From Flavobacteriales bacterium (GTDB lineage Bacteria > Bacteroidota > Bacteroidia > Flavobacteriales > PHOS-HE28): a stretch of DNA of 47,991 nt. A program made the translations under genes and the position numbers. This document shows, piece after piece, positions 38,863-47,721 of the stretch (positions within the stretch are counted from its first letter, which is position 1; every line of letters begins with the position of its first letter). The notes below the pieces were generated by a model that saw only the letters and a program-made list of their open reading frames with translations, had not been told where the DNA came from and ran no database searches. The stretch lies in NCBI GenBank assembly GCA_008016945.1, contig SSGN01000022.1, forward strand, positions 1-47,991, in the 5' to 3' direction.

Positions 38863-39507
38863 TTAGTTACGCTCGAACTTATTGTAGCCGGCCGGGATCT
38901 CGAAGAGCGCGGTCTTCTGGCCTTCCTTGGTCACCTTCTTCACCTCCAGTCGGCTCACCTCGGCGCCGTCCATCTTCTGTTCCACACCCAGCATGGGGAA
39001 CACGCCCTTGTTGTCCTTGATGTGCAAGAAGAACACGGCTTGCTCGTCCTTCCGGTTCAGTGTCTCCAACAACGGAACGAAGAAGTTGAACTCATCGGCC
39101 GCCACCCAATAGGTGAGCGTACGATCCTCCTTGGGGCTCTTCACCAGCCACTTCTCGCATTTGTAGCCCGCCATATCCTTCATCTCCGAGGTCTTCTGCA
39201 CCGTAGCCTCCACGTCCTTCGGCAGGCGCATGTTCGGCACATCCATGTACAGCTTGCGCTCGGGGCTGATGGCGGTCACGGTCTTATCCCGCGTGTCCAC
39301 CAACATGATCCCTTGCACCTCGCCACGGGCACTGATCTCCTCGATGCGGATCCGATCGCCCTTCACGTAATACTTGTAGTTGGTGATCACCGGTCCGGTG
39401 GTCTTGGAGAACTCGATGACCCCCTCGAAAGATTGGGCGGTGGCGGGCGCCGCGAACAAGGTGAACGAAGCGGCCGCGATGAGGACAGGACGAAGGATGG
39501 CGTGCAT
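38863..39507 (-). CDS. DUF4412-type exported protein
   Basis: A 214-residue protein from ATG 39507, which begins a signal peptide (MHAILRPVLIAAASFTLFAAPATAQ). The mature part matches the DUF4412 pattern: SFEGVIEFSKTTGP, TNYKYYVKGDRIRIEE, then GIMLVDTRDKTVTAISPERKLYMDVP, MAGYKCEKWLVKSP and a closing IPAGYNKFER. Predicted periplasmic beta-rich protein, with a lipocalin-like or LolA-like fold possible. Function unknown. It stands alone, converging on the LD-carboxypeptidase gene across the 8-bp repeats. Confidence 0.85.
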   Translation of the reverse strand: MHAILRPVLIAAASFTLFAAPATAQSFEGVIEFSKTTGPVITNYKYYVKGDRIRIEEISARGEVQGIMLVDTRDKTVTAISPERKLYMDVPNMRLPKDVEATVQKTSEMKDMAGYKCEKWLVKSPKEDRTLTYWVAADEFNFFVPLLETLNRKDEQAVFFLHIKDNKGVFPMLGVEQKMDGAEVSRLEVKKVTKEGQKTALFEIPAGYNKFERN

Positions 39508-39634
39508 GGCAGGTTCTGGATCCGGGTCCGGCGCCACAACGGCGTTCCTCCGGACATGGGTGATCGGAAGTTTCCTCAATTTTAGACCTTCAACGGCGTG
39601 CCGGGGCATTGGTTACGCTTGTACTTCTCCACAA

Positions 39635-40018
39635 ATGGCCGTACACAACGAGAAAGGTGCCTTAGGGGAGCAATATGCGTGCCGATTCCTGGAAGACCGT
39701 GGCTACCGGATCCTCGCACGCAACTGGCGCTTCGGTAAGGACGAACTGGACATCATCGCCGGAACCGCCCATGAACTGGTGATCGTGGAGGTGAAGACCC
39801 GTAGCAATGATCAGCACGGCCAGCCTGAAGAAGCCGTGAAAAAAGGCAAACGCAGGACCATGATCCGCGGTGCGAATGCCTACGTTGCGGCCACCGGGTG
39901 CGAACTTGCGCTCCGATTCGACATCGTAAGTGTGATCCTGCACCCCGCCGGCAAGCCTTACATACACCATATCACCGACGCCTTCTACCCCACAGTCCAT
40001 GAGCGACCGTTCAAGTAA
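39635..40018 (+). CDS. YraN family endonuclease-like protein
   Basis: A 127-residue protein with the UPF0102/YraN pattern: KGALGEQYACRFLEDRGYRILARNWRFGKDELDIIA, then LVIVEVKTRSNDQHG, giving the D-x(n)-E-x-K core of restriction-like nucleases. ATG 39635 starts the conserved part; a possible -7 element TACGCTTG lies at 39613-39620. It overlaps the pseudouridine synthase gene by 20 nt. The cellular role of YraN is not settled. Confidence 0.92.
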   Translation: MAVHNEKGALGEQYACRFLEDRGYRILARNWRFGKDELDIIAGTAHELVIVEVKTRSNDQHGQPEEAVKKGKRRTMIRGANAYVAATGCELALRFDIVSVILHPAGKPYIHHITDAFYPTVHERPFK

Positions 40019-41306
40019 ACGTCCATCCAAAGGCCGTTCGAGCCGTACACCCGGTTCCGGCCCACGTTCCACCGGCCACCAACGTACGGCGGGCGATGGC
40101 CCACGCGGCCGCAGGTCGTCATCCAACGACGATGCGGAGCGCCCGCGCCGCAGCCAAGGCCCGTGGGACCGGCGTGCGGAGCATCCATCCGACCGGGGCC
40201 CCCGCCCCACCCCCGGCAGCGCACGGGGAGGTCGGGAGCGGCCCGGTGGAGGCCACGGCGAAAAGCCGGGGCGAAGCGGCCCATCGCGTGCGGAAGGCCC
40301 CCGGAAGAAGCGAGAGGAGCAGAGGGAACGACCGTCTACCCGTACCGCCCGCGCACCGCGACCAACAGGACCCGCCGCGCGCGCCGCACACGCCGGCCCG
40401 GACCCAGGCACCCGTCCCGTTTCCAAACGGGCGGGAAAGCGCCCACCAAAAGCGGTGCGCGAAGGAGGCAGCCTTGACGCTCCTCGCCGCGAGCGCGGAT
40501 ACCGCGAACGGGATGCCAGCACCAAGCGCTATGTGGGGCGTGGCCCCGACCGCACGAGCAGCCGGGGTAAGAAAGCGGAGGAAGGGAATGACGATGGCCG
40601 TATCCGTCTGAACCGGTACCTGAGCAACGCAGGGGTGGCCAGCCGCCGGGAGGCCGACGACCTGATCAAAGCCGGAGTGGTCACCGTGAACGGGAAGATC
40701 GTTACCGAGATGGGCACCAAGGTGGGCCCTGGCGACGTGGTCCACTATGGTGGCCAGAAGCTGAGCACCGAAAAGAAGCGCTATGTACTGCTCAACAAGC
40801 CCAAGGACTTCATCACCACCACGGACGACCCCCGGGACCGCCGCACGGTGATGGCCCTGATCGACGATGCCTGTTCCGAACGCCTGTACCCCGTTGGGCG
40901 GCTGGACCGCCACACCACGGGGGTGTTGCTGATGACCAACGATGGCGACCTGGCCAAGAAACTCACGCACCCCAGCCATGGTGCCGAGAAGATCTACCAC
41001 GCCACGCTGGACAAGTCGCTTACCAAGGCCGATCTGGAACAACTCGTTACCGGCGTGCAGCTGGACGATGGCCCTGCCGTGGCCGATGAGGCCAGTTATG
41101 TGACCGGTGGCACGCGTAAGGAGGTGGGCCTGCGGATCCACATGGGCCGCAACCGCGTGGTACGCCGGATGTTCGAGGCGCTCGGCTACCAGGTACTGAA
41201 GCTGGACCGCGTGGTGTTCGCCGGGCTTACCAAAAAGGACCTTCCGCGTGGCAAGTGGCGACACCTCACCGAAAAGGAGGTGCTGTTCCTGAGCAAGCGG
41301 AAGTGA
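39999..41306 (+). CDS. RluB/RsuA-type pseudouridine synthase with long basic extension
   Basis: A 435-residue protein. Residues 1 to about 200 are low-complexity and rich in Arg, Gly, Pro and Ser, probably disordered and RNA-binding. From about 202 the S4 domain reads RLNRYLSNAGVASRREADDLIKAGVV; the catalytic domain has GRLDRHTTGVLL with the catalytic aspartate, and HMGRNRVVRRMFEALGY near the end. This class modifies large or small subunit rRNA. RluB extensions in Bacteroidota are often basic, but 200 residues is long. Confidence 0.92.
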   Translation: MSDRSSKRPSKGRSSRTPGSGPRSTGHQRTAGDGPRGRRSSSNDDAERPRRSQGPWDRRAEHPSDRGPRPTPGSARGGRERPGGGHGEKPGRSGPSRAEGPRKKREEQRERPSTRTARAPRPTGPAARAAHAGPDPGTRPVSKRAGKRPPKAVREGGSLDAPRRERGYRERDASTKRYVGRGPDRTSSRGKKAEEGNDDGRIRLNRYLSNAGVASRREADDLIKAGVVTVNGKIVTEMGTKVGPGDVVHYGGQKLSTEKKRYVLLNKPKDFITTTDDPRDRRTVMALIDDACSERLYPVGRLDRHTTGVLLMTNDGDLAKKLTHPSHGAEKIYHATLDKSLTKADLEQLVTGVQLDDGPAVADEASYVTGGTRKEVGLRIHMGRNRVVRRMFEALGYQVLKLDRVVFAGLTKKDLPRGKWRHLTEKEVLFLSKRK

Positions 41307-41416
41307 GCCGCGCCGATCGGTGGATCCTGACCACCGAATAACACGGGCTTGTGAACGAACAGCACGGTTGTTGCCGTTCTCCTGTCATGGGCAGGGGTAC
41401 CTTTCGCACCTTCGAG

Positions 41417-44071
41417 ATGCTGCGTGGACTACGGAAGGCCGTGTTGGTGCTCTCCGCCTTACTGCTGGTGGGGTTCGGGGCGTTGGTGCTGCTGGCCAAG
41501 GTGTACGAGAGCGAGGTGAAACAGAAGCTCATCGGGGCGTTGAACGAACAGCTCAACACGCCCGTCTCGGTGAGCGGCATGGACCTCACCCTCATCGCCC
41601 GATTCCCACGGGCGAGCATGCGCCTAAGCGACGTGCTGGCCAAGGAGGTACGCAGTGATGGTGCTCCGGTGGACACCCTGCTCTTCGCCCGGGAACTGTA
41701 TCTCGAATTCAGCCTCCTGGACCTCTTCCGTGGCGATCACACGGTGCAGGAAGTACATGCGGTGAACGTCAAGCTCTACCCGGGACTCGATGCCAACGGC
41801 AAAGAGAACTACATCGTTTGGAGAACGGGCAGCACCTCCAAGGCATCCAGCCCGATCAACCTGGACGAAGTCAGCTTCAACGACCTCACGTTGCGGTACC
41901 GCGATGATCGGTCGGCTCTGGTGGTCCACACCCGAAGCAACAAGCTCACCTTCCGCGGCCGCTTCGACCAACAACTGAACCAGTTGGCCGTGGCCGGGGA
42001 TGTACAACTGGGTTCGTGGTGGAACGGGAAGGACCTCGTGCTCGCCGACCGCCGGGCCTATGTGCGATTGAACATGGAGTTCGGCGGGAACGACGCGCTC
42101 TTCCGCATCACCAAGGGCGAGGTCCGCAGCGGATCGGTCCCCTTGGAAGTGACCCTTGCGGTGGTGCCTACCGCGCATGGCCATGACCTGGACCTGCGGG
42201 CGAACGGCCTGGGTCTGGACCTGGCCGACGTGGTGCACCTGCTGCCTGCGGACCTGCCGGTGGACCTTCTGCGCTACGCCTTGAAAGGCGAGGTGGACCT
42301 CGCCGTGCGCTATGCTGGGCCCACCAGCGGGCCGTCGCTCTCGGTGGGTGCCAAGGTGGTGAAGGGGCGGCTGAAGGAGCAGCGAAGCGGCAGTTCCTTC
42401 ACCGATGTGTTCGGGGAGCTGGCTTTGGAGCTCACGCCGCAAGGTGTTCCACGGAAATTGGTCGTCAAGAACTTTTCTGCCAAGAGCGGCAGCGGCTCCG
42501 TAAGCGGGAACTGGCAAAGCAATGGCCTCCGCGATGCCTCGGTGAAAGCCGAGCTGCGTGCGGACATCGCCCTGGCCGACCTGCTCCGGTTCGCACAAGT
42601 GGACACCTTGGAGCAGGTGGGAGGCCGCCTGAAAGCCGACCTCCACGTGAACGGGAAGCTGCGTGATATGGGCCAGGTCCGACCCAAGGACCTGCGCGGG
42701 CTCACCATCTCCGGAACGCTGGCCTCTCGCGACGCCACATTGAAGATGAAAGGGATCCGACACCGGATCGAACACCTGGACGCCGACCTGGCCATCCACG
42801 GGAACGACGCCACCGTACAGGGCCTCCAGGCGGAGCTGCAAGGGAACAGGATCGTCCTAAGCGGCACACTGGGCAATCTGGTCCCATTCCTTCTTTTCGA
42901 CGACCAACACCTGATGGTGGAGGCCAAAGGCGCTTCACCTCGGATCGACCTGGCCACGCTCATCAGCAACGAGAACTCCGGCGAAGGCGTCAAGGACTAT
43001 CGCCTCACCCTCCCCTCCTCCATCGAGCTTGCGCTTCAGGCCCAGGTGGATGAACTGGTGTTCGAGGAGTTCAAAGCCACGGGGATCAGTGCGTCGCTGG
43101 CTATGCGGAACAAGGTTCTGCGCGTGGCACCCATGGTCTTCACCACGGCCAACGGGCGCGTGAACGGCGGCCTGGAACTCGACCCACGCGATACCGACCG
43201 ATCCTATCCGCTGGCCATCAACGCCACGTTGGAAGGCATCCAGTTGAAAGCGCTTTTCCGCGAGTTCCAGGACTTCGGGCAGGACTTCATCGGCCACCGC
43301 CACCTCGATGGCCGTACCCGTGCTCAGGTCGCATTCAATGCACCGCTCTCCCCCGGGATGAAACTGGACATGGACCGGCTCGTCTGTGTGATCGATATCG
43401 CGGTGGACAACGGCCACATCAAGGACCACGCGCCCCTGTTGGAGGTGGCCGACCACCTTCAGAAGAACAAGCTCGTTGCCCCGTTCGTGGACATCCCCGA
43501 GCTGCGGAAACGCCTGGGTGACATCCACTTCGCGCGCCTCGAGAACCAGATCCAGATCCGCAACGGCGCGGTGCACGTGCCACAGATGCTCGTGAGCAGC
43601 AGCGTGATGGACATTGAACTAAGCGGAACGCACTGGTTCGACGACCGGATCGACCACCACCTGAACTTCCGGCTGAGCGACCTGTTCCGAAAGGGTCAGG
43701 TACAGGACGAATTCGGCCCCATCGTGGACGACGGAACGGGCATGCGCATCTTCCTCCACATGTACGGCACCGCGAGCGATCCACAGTTCGGCAACGATGG
43801 TGCCATGGCAGCGGCCAAGCGCAAACGTCAGTTCCAGGAGGAGAAACAGGAGCTGAAGCAGATCCTCCGGGAAGAGCTGGGTCTTTTCAAGGGCCGCACA
43901 TCGGCCACCACCAGTACCCCTCAGGGTCCCGGCACTCCGCTGTTCCAAGTCGTCGAACCCGGCGCCGAACCCACGCCCACTGCGGAGATCAAGCCGCGTG
44001 GCCGCAAAGGACTTGGCCGGTTGATGGATGAAAAGCAGGAAGAAGAACAAGTGACCTTCGAGGTGGAGTAG
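41417..44071 (+). CDS. AsmA-like envelope protein
   Basis: An 884-residue protein. One N-terminal transmembrane helix (MLRGLRKAVLVLSALLLVGFGALVLL) is followed by the typical YESEVKQKLIGALNEQLNTPVSVSGMDLTLIARFP start of AsmA proteins. Long repeated beta strands follow, and the AsmA C-terminal region is visible near NARL..IQIRNGAVHVPQMLVSSSVMDIELSGTHW. The last 120 residues are charged, with coiled-coil potential. AsmA-like proteins form periplasmic bridges that may carry phospholipids. Starts at 41387 or GTG 41351 are possible. Confidence 0.85.
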   Translation: MLRGLRKAVLVLSALLLVGFGALVLLAKVYESEVKQKLIGALNEQLNTPVSVSGMDLTLIARFPRASMRLSDVLAKEVRSDGAPVDTLLFARELYLEFSLLDLFRGDHTVQEVHAVNVKLYPGLDANGKENYIVWRTGSTSKASSPINLDEVSFNDLTLRYRDDRSALVVHTRSNKLTFRGRFDQQLNQLAVAGDVQLGSWWNGKDLVLADRRAYVRLNMEFGGNDALFRITKGEVRSGSVPLEVTLAVVPTAHGHDLDLRANGLGLDLADVVHLLPADLPVDLLRYALKGEVDLAVRYAGPTSGPSLSVGAKVVKGRLKEQRSGSSFTDVFGELALELTPQGVPRKLVVKNFSAKSGSGSVSGNWQSNGLRDASVKAELRADIALADLLRFAQVDTLEQVGGRLKADLHVNGKLRDMGQVRPKDLRGLTISGTLASRDATLKMKGIRHRIEHLDADLAIHGNDATVQGLQAELQGNRIVLSGTLGNLVPFLLFDDQHLMVEAKGASPRIDLATLISNENSGEGVKDYRLTLPSSIELALQAQVDELVFEEFKATGISASLAMRNKVLRVAPMVFTTANGRVNGGLELDPRDTDRSYPLAINATLEGIQLKALFREFQDFGQDFIGHRHLDGRTRAQVAFNAPLSPGMKLDMDRLVCVIDIAVDNGHIKDHAPLLEVADHLQKNKLVAPFVDIPELRKRLGDIHFARLENQIQIRNGAVHVPQMLVSSSVMDIELSGTHWFDDRIDHHLNFRLSDLFRKGQVQDEFGPIVDDGTGMRIFLHMYGTASDPQFGNDGAMAAAKRKRQFQEEKQELKQILREELGLFKGRTSATTSTPQGPGTPLFQVVEPGAEPTPTAEIKPRGRKGLGRLMDEKQEEEQVTFEVE

Positions 44072-44143
44072 GGCCTGACCGCAGTCCACCCCGGACAAGG
44101 ATCCCCCATGGATCGAACGCACTTCCGAACTTCACGCCGAACG

Positions 44144-45673
44144 ATGGACCTGTACTCCCGCAAACAGCGATGGAAGTTGGTGCTCGCCACGATGGCCTTG
44201 CTCATCGTAGGTGCTTCGTTATGGTACTCCAACACCATCGTGGAACGGGTGCGTGCCGAAGAACGTCGAAAGGTGGAGCTCTGGGCCGAAGCGGTGAAGA
44301 ACCGGGCCGAACTGGTCAACTACACCGAACAGCTCTTCAACCGTTTGCGCGAGGAGGAGCGGAAGAAGGTGCAGCTGTTCGCTGAGGCCATGCAACGCCT
44401 GGGCGGCAACGACGAGACCGACTTCTCCTTCTACCTGCGCGTGGTAAGCGACAACACCACGGTACCGGTGGTGATCACCGATGAGCAAGGCGAAAAGCGG
44501 TTCGACCGCAACATGGATAGCACCGTGGTGAACGATCCCGCGCGGCTGGCCGAGGAGATCAAGGCGATGGCGTCCGTATACAAGCCCATCGGTATTGCCA
44601 TCCCCGGTGTGGAGAGGCAGCTTCTTTACTACAAGGATTCCAAAGTGGTGACGGAGCTCCAGGAGGTGATGGATGGCATCATCCGATCATTCATCTCCGA
44701 GACCGTGATGAGCACCGCCGCCGTACCGGTGATCTATACCGACAGCACGCAGAAGCACGTGATCGAGTACGGCCATATCGACTCGCTGATCGCCAAGGAC
44801 AGCATGGCGATGCGGGCGCGCATCAAAGCCATGGCACAGGCCAACGCCCCCATCGCCATCGACCTGCCCGGCAAGGGGCGCAACTACATCTTCTACGAGG
44901 AATCGCTGGTGATCACGCAACTCCGCTACTTCCCGGTGGTACAGCTCGTGATCCTCGGGCTGTTCCTGATCGTGGCCTACGCGCTCTTCAGCATCTTCCG
45001 CAACGCCGAGCAGAACCAGGTGTGGGTGGGCATGGCCAAGGAGACCGCCCACCAGCTCGGCACACCGCTCAGTTCGCTCATGGCGTGGATGGAACTGCTG
45101 AAGGAAAAGGATCCCGAGGCGGTGAACGAGATGCGCAAGGACGTGGACCGCTTGGAGGTGGTCACCGAGCGGTTCAGCAAGATCGGTTCGGCACCGGACC
45201 TCACCGCCGAAAAGCTCTACCACACCCTGCGCGCCACGGTGCTGTACCTGCGTCCACGCCTGCCGGGGCGTGTGCGGATCGATGTGCTGCAACCTGAGGA
45301 CCCCGATCTGCAAGTGCCCCTGAACCGCGCCCTGTTCAGCTGGGTGGTGGAGAACCTGATCCGCAACGCGGTGGATGCCATGGAGGGCGAAGGCAGCATC
45401 ACCCTGGAGATCATCCCCGAAGGCGCCCAGGTGCACGTGGATGTGACCGATACCGGAAAGGGCATCCCGACCTCGCAACACCGCACGGTGTTCCAACCCG
45501 GTTTCACCACGAAGAAACGTGGGTGGGGGTTGGGCCTATCGCTCAGCAAACGCATCGTCGAGCAGTACCACGACGGCAAGATCATGGTGAAGAAAAGCGC
45601 ACCGGGCAAGGGTACCACGTTCCGGATCTCGCTGAACCAGGGAGCGCTGCGTGGGGCGCTGGTGAGGGAGTGA
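44144..45673 (+). CDS. Membrane histidine kinase with duplicated sensor module
   Basis: A 509-residue protein from ATG 44144. Membrane helices at about 11-30 and 262-285 enclose a sensor region. It holds two related halves: 106-169 (VPVVITDEQGEK...IKAMASVYKPIGIAIPG...LLYYKDS) and 193-259 (VPVIYTDSTQKH...IKAMAQANAPIAIDLPG...YIFYEES). The helix RRKVELWAEAVK is also repeated as RKKVQLFAEAMQ. The kinase core has H303 in AHQLGTPLSS, N box ENLIRNAVDAM, DTGKGIP and GWGLGLS. No response regulator gene adjoins it. Confidence 0.92.
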   Translation: MDLYSRKQRWKLVLATMALLIVGASLWYSNTIVERVRAEERRKVELWAEAVKNRAELVNYTEQLFNRLREEERKKVQLFAEAMQRLGGNDETDFSFYLRVVSDNTTVPVVITDEQGEKRFDRNMDSTVVNDPARLAEEIKAMASVYKPIGIAIPGVERQLLYYKDSKVVTELQEVMDGIIRSFISETVMSTAAVPVIYTDSTQKHVIEYGHIDSLIAKDSMAMRARIKAMAQANAPIAIDLPGKGRNYIFYEESLVITQLRYFPVVQLVILGLFLIVAYALFSIFRNAEQNQVWVGMAKETAHQLGTPLSSLMAWMELLKEKDPEAVNEMRKDVDRLEVVTERFSKIGSAPDLTAEKLYHTLRATVLYLRPRLPGRVRIDVLQPEDPDLQVPLNRALFSWVVENLIRNAVDAMEGEGSITLEIIPEGAQVHVDVTDTGKGIPTSQHRTVFQPGFTTKKRGWGLGLSLSKRIVEQYHDGKIMVKKSAPGKGTTFRISLNQGALRGALVRE

Positions 45674-45833
45674 GCAAGCTTCAAGTCACAAGCGTCAAGA
45701 CACAAGCTGCAAGCTCCAAGTTTCAAGCGGTCAAAAGCGATGCGGTGATGACGAAGGCACTCTTGAAGCTTGTGAATCAATGCTTGAACCTTGGAGCTTG
45801 CGCTTTGATACTTGGAGCTTGTGATCTGATGTT
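45674..45833. repeat. Dense CAAGCTTC-type short repeats with inverted half
   Basis: The first half (about 45674-45735) consists of units such as CAAGCTTCAAG, CACAAGC, CAAGCTCCAAG and TTTCAAG spaced every 7-9 bp. The second half (about 45760-45830) is the inverse: CTTGAAGCTTG, CTTGAACCTTGGAGCTTG, ACTTGGAGCTTG. The whole can fold into a long imperfect hairpin between the kinase and hemW genes. It contains no gene. Confidence 0.85.
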
Positions 45834-45845
45834 GTGACCGTTGAA

Positions 45846-46970
45846 ATGCCCGGCCTCTACTTCCATATCCCCTTCTGTCACCGGGCCTGCACCTACTGCG
45901 ATTTCCATTTCAGCACCTCGAAGCAGCGTGATCCCGTGCTGGATGCCATGGAGCTGGAACTGTTACGCCGGTCGCGCGAAGTGGGCGATGCGCCGATGGG
46001 CACGATCTACTTCGGCGGAGGTACGCCCAGTTTGCTCGCCCCGGAGCGCATCGCGGCCTTCATCCAGCAGGCGCGCGACCTGTTCCGCGTGGAGCGCGAT
46101 GCGGAGATCACCCTCGAAGCCAACCCCGACGACATCACCGCCGAGCGGCTGCACGCATGGCAGGCCGCGGGGATCACGCGCATGAGCCTCGGCACACAGA
46201 GCTTCCACGATGAGCGGCTGGCGTGGATGGGCCGCGCGCACGATGCACGGCAGGCGATGGAGAGCATCGGCCTCATCGCCCGCGCGGGCTTCGCCACGTG
46301 GACCATCGACCTGATCTACGGCCTGCCGGGGATGACCTTGGCCGAGTGGGACGAACAACTCACCATCGCGCTGGACCATGGCATGCCGCACCTGAGCGCG
46401 TACTGCCTCACCGTGGAAGCACGGACGGCATTGGCGCACCAAGTGAAGACCGGGGTCACGCACATGCCCGAAGACGAAGACCAGAGCGCGCAGTTCGACC
46501 GGTTGATGGAGCGCATGGACCGCGCCGGGCTGGACCATTACGAGATCAGCAACTTCGGCAGGCCGGGGCACTATTCACGACACAACACCAGCTATTGGGA
46601 GGGCGTGCCGTACATCGGTGTCGGACCCTCAGCACATTCGTTCAACGGCGTGGTGCGCCGCTGGAACGTAGCGAACAACGCGGTCTACACGAAAGCGTTA
46701 CGGGATGGCTCGGCCTACTGGGAGAGCGAAACGCTGACCCCCGTACAACGCACCAACGAACGCCTGATGACCGGCCTGCGTACCGCGCGGGGCGTGGACA
46801 TCGCAAAGCTGGAGGTGGATGCTCTGAGCATCAACTCGTCGGCCGTACAGCGCCATGTGTCGAACGGCAGCATGAGCATTCAGGATGGTCGGTTAGTTTT
46901 GAGCAGGGCGGGCCGTCACTTCGCGGACCGCATCGCATCGGACCTCTTCGTCACCGACGATGATCGCTGA
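45846..46970 (+). CDS. hemW: HemW-like radical SAM heme chaperone
   Basis: A 374-residue protein from ATG 45846 (GTG 45834 lies at the border of the repeats). The radical SAM cysteines are C11, C15 and C18 in FCHRACTYCDFH; the cluster is followed by a phenylalanine-type fourth residue as in HemW rather than HemN. IYFGGGTPSLL, LEANPDDIT and GTQSFHDERL are typical. HemW proteins bind heme and help insert it into respiratory enzymes, formerly annotated as oxygen-independent coproporphyrinogen oxidase. It overlaps the next gene by 11 nt. Confidence 0.92.
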   Translation: MPGLYFHIPFCHRACTYCDFHFSTSKQRDPVLDAMELELLRRSREVGDAPMGTIYFGGGTPSLLAPERIAAFIQQARDLFRVERDAEITLEANPDDITAERLHAWQAAGITRMSLGTQSFHDERLAWMGRAHDARQAMESIGLIARAGFATWTIDLIYGLPGMTLAEWDEQLTIALDHGMPHLSAYCLTVEARTALAHQVKTGVTHMPEDEDQSAQFDRLMERMDRAGLDHYEISNFGRPGHYSRHNTSYWEGVPYIGVGPSAHSFNGVVRRWNVANNAVYTKALRDGSAYWESETLTPVQRTNERLMTGLRTARGVDIAKLEVDALSINSSAVQRHVSNGSMSIQDGRLVLSRAGRHFADRIASDLFVTDDDR

Positions 46971-47721
46971 GATCACCCACCACGGCCGCGCCTTCCGCGT
47001 GGACCTCGCCAAGCCGATCGACCTGTCGTTCCCACTGCACGACGGCGAACCCCAGCTGCGTGCATGGTGGGTGGGGCCCGTGCGCATGGAGCCGGTGCAG
47101 GCCGATGGGAAGACGTACGCGGTGCAGGCAGGTGCGCCGGTCAACTTCCGCAATGTCACCTTCAACCCGCACGGCCACGGCACGCACACCGAGAGCGTGG
47201 GCCACATTGCGCCCGAGGTGCATCCGGTGGGCGATCAGCTGAAACGCTACTTCTTCACCGCGCAACTGGTGAGCCTCCGCCCCGAAGACCGCCGCGCGCC
47301 CGATGCGAAGGAAGACCATGTGATCACCCTGGAACAGTTGCGTAACGCGGTGAACGAACGGCCGCCCGAGGCACTGATCATCCGCACACTGCCGCAAAGG
47401 GACAACACCACCCGCGACTGGAGCGGCACGAACCCTGCCTACGTGCAGAGCACGGCCTGCGCGTGGCTGCGCAGCATCGGCGTGAAGCACCTGCTGCTGG
47501 ACCTGCCCAGCGTGGACCGCGAGGAGGATGGCGGCGTGCTGGCGGCCCACCATGCCTTCTGGGATTTCCCCAACACCGTGGATCGCGAACGCACGATCAC
47601 CGAGCTGCTGCACATCCCCGCCGATGTGCACGATGGTGACTACTTGCTGGAACTGCAACTCCCGCATTTGATGAACGATGCCGCGCCCAGCAGGCCGGTG
47701 ATCTACGCACTGCTGCCATGA
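46960..47721 (+). CDS. Cyclase family protein (kynurenine formamidase-like)
   Basis: A 253-residue protein with the metal-binding signature HGHGTHTE (H71, H73, H76, E78), close to HxGTHxD/E of the cyclase/KynB family. Other landmarks are the start IDLSFPLHDGEPQLRAW and the C-terminal LLDLPSVDREEDGGVLAAHHAFWD. Members hydrolyse formylkynurenine or related amides; no tryptophan-catabolism genes are seen nearby, so the substrate is open. It overlaps both neighbours. Confidence 0.88.
   Translation: MIAEITHHGRAFRVDLAKPIDLSFPLHDGEPQLRAWWVGPVRMEPVQADGKTYAVQAGAPVNFRNVTFNPHGHGTHTESVGHIAPEVHPVGDQLKRYFFTAQLVSLRPEDRRAPDAKEDHVITLEQLRNAVNERPPEALIIRTLPQRDNTTRDWSGTNPAYVQSTACAWLRSIGVKHLLLDLPSVDREEDGGVLAAHHAFWDFPNTVDRERTITELLHIPADVHDGDYLLELQLPHLMNDAAPSRPVIYALLP

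Noticed and set aside
44076..44089. CTGACCGCAGTCCA upstream of the membrane kinase gene
   Set aside because: One arm is imperfect and no -7 element is found at the required spacing on the plus strand.
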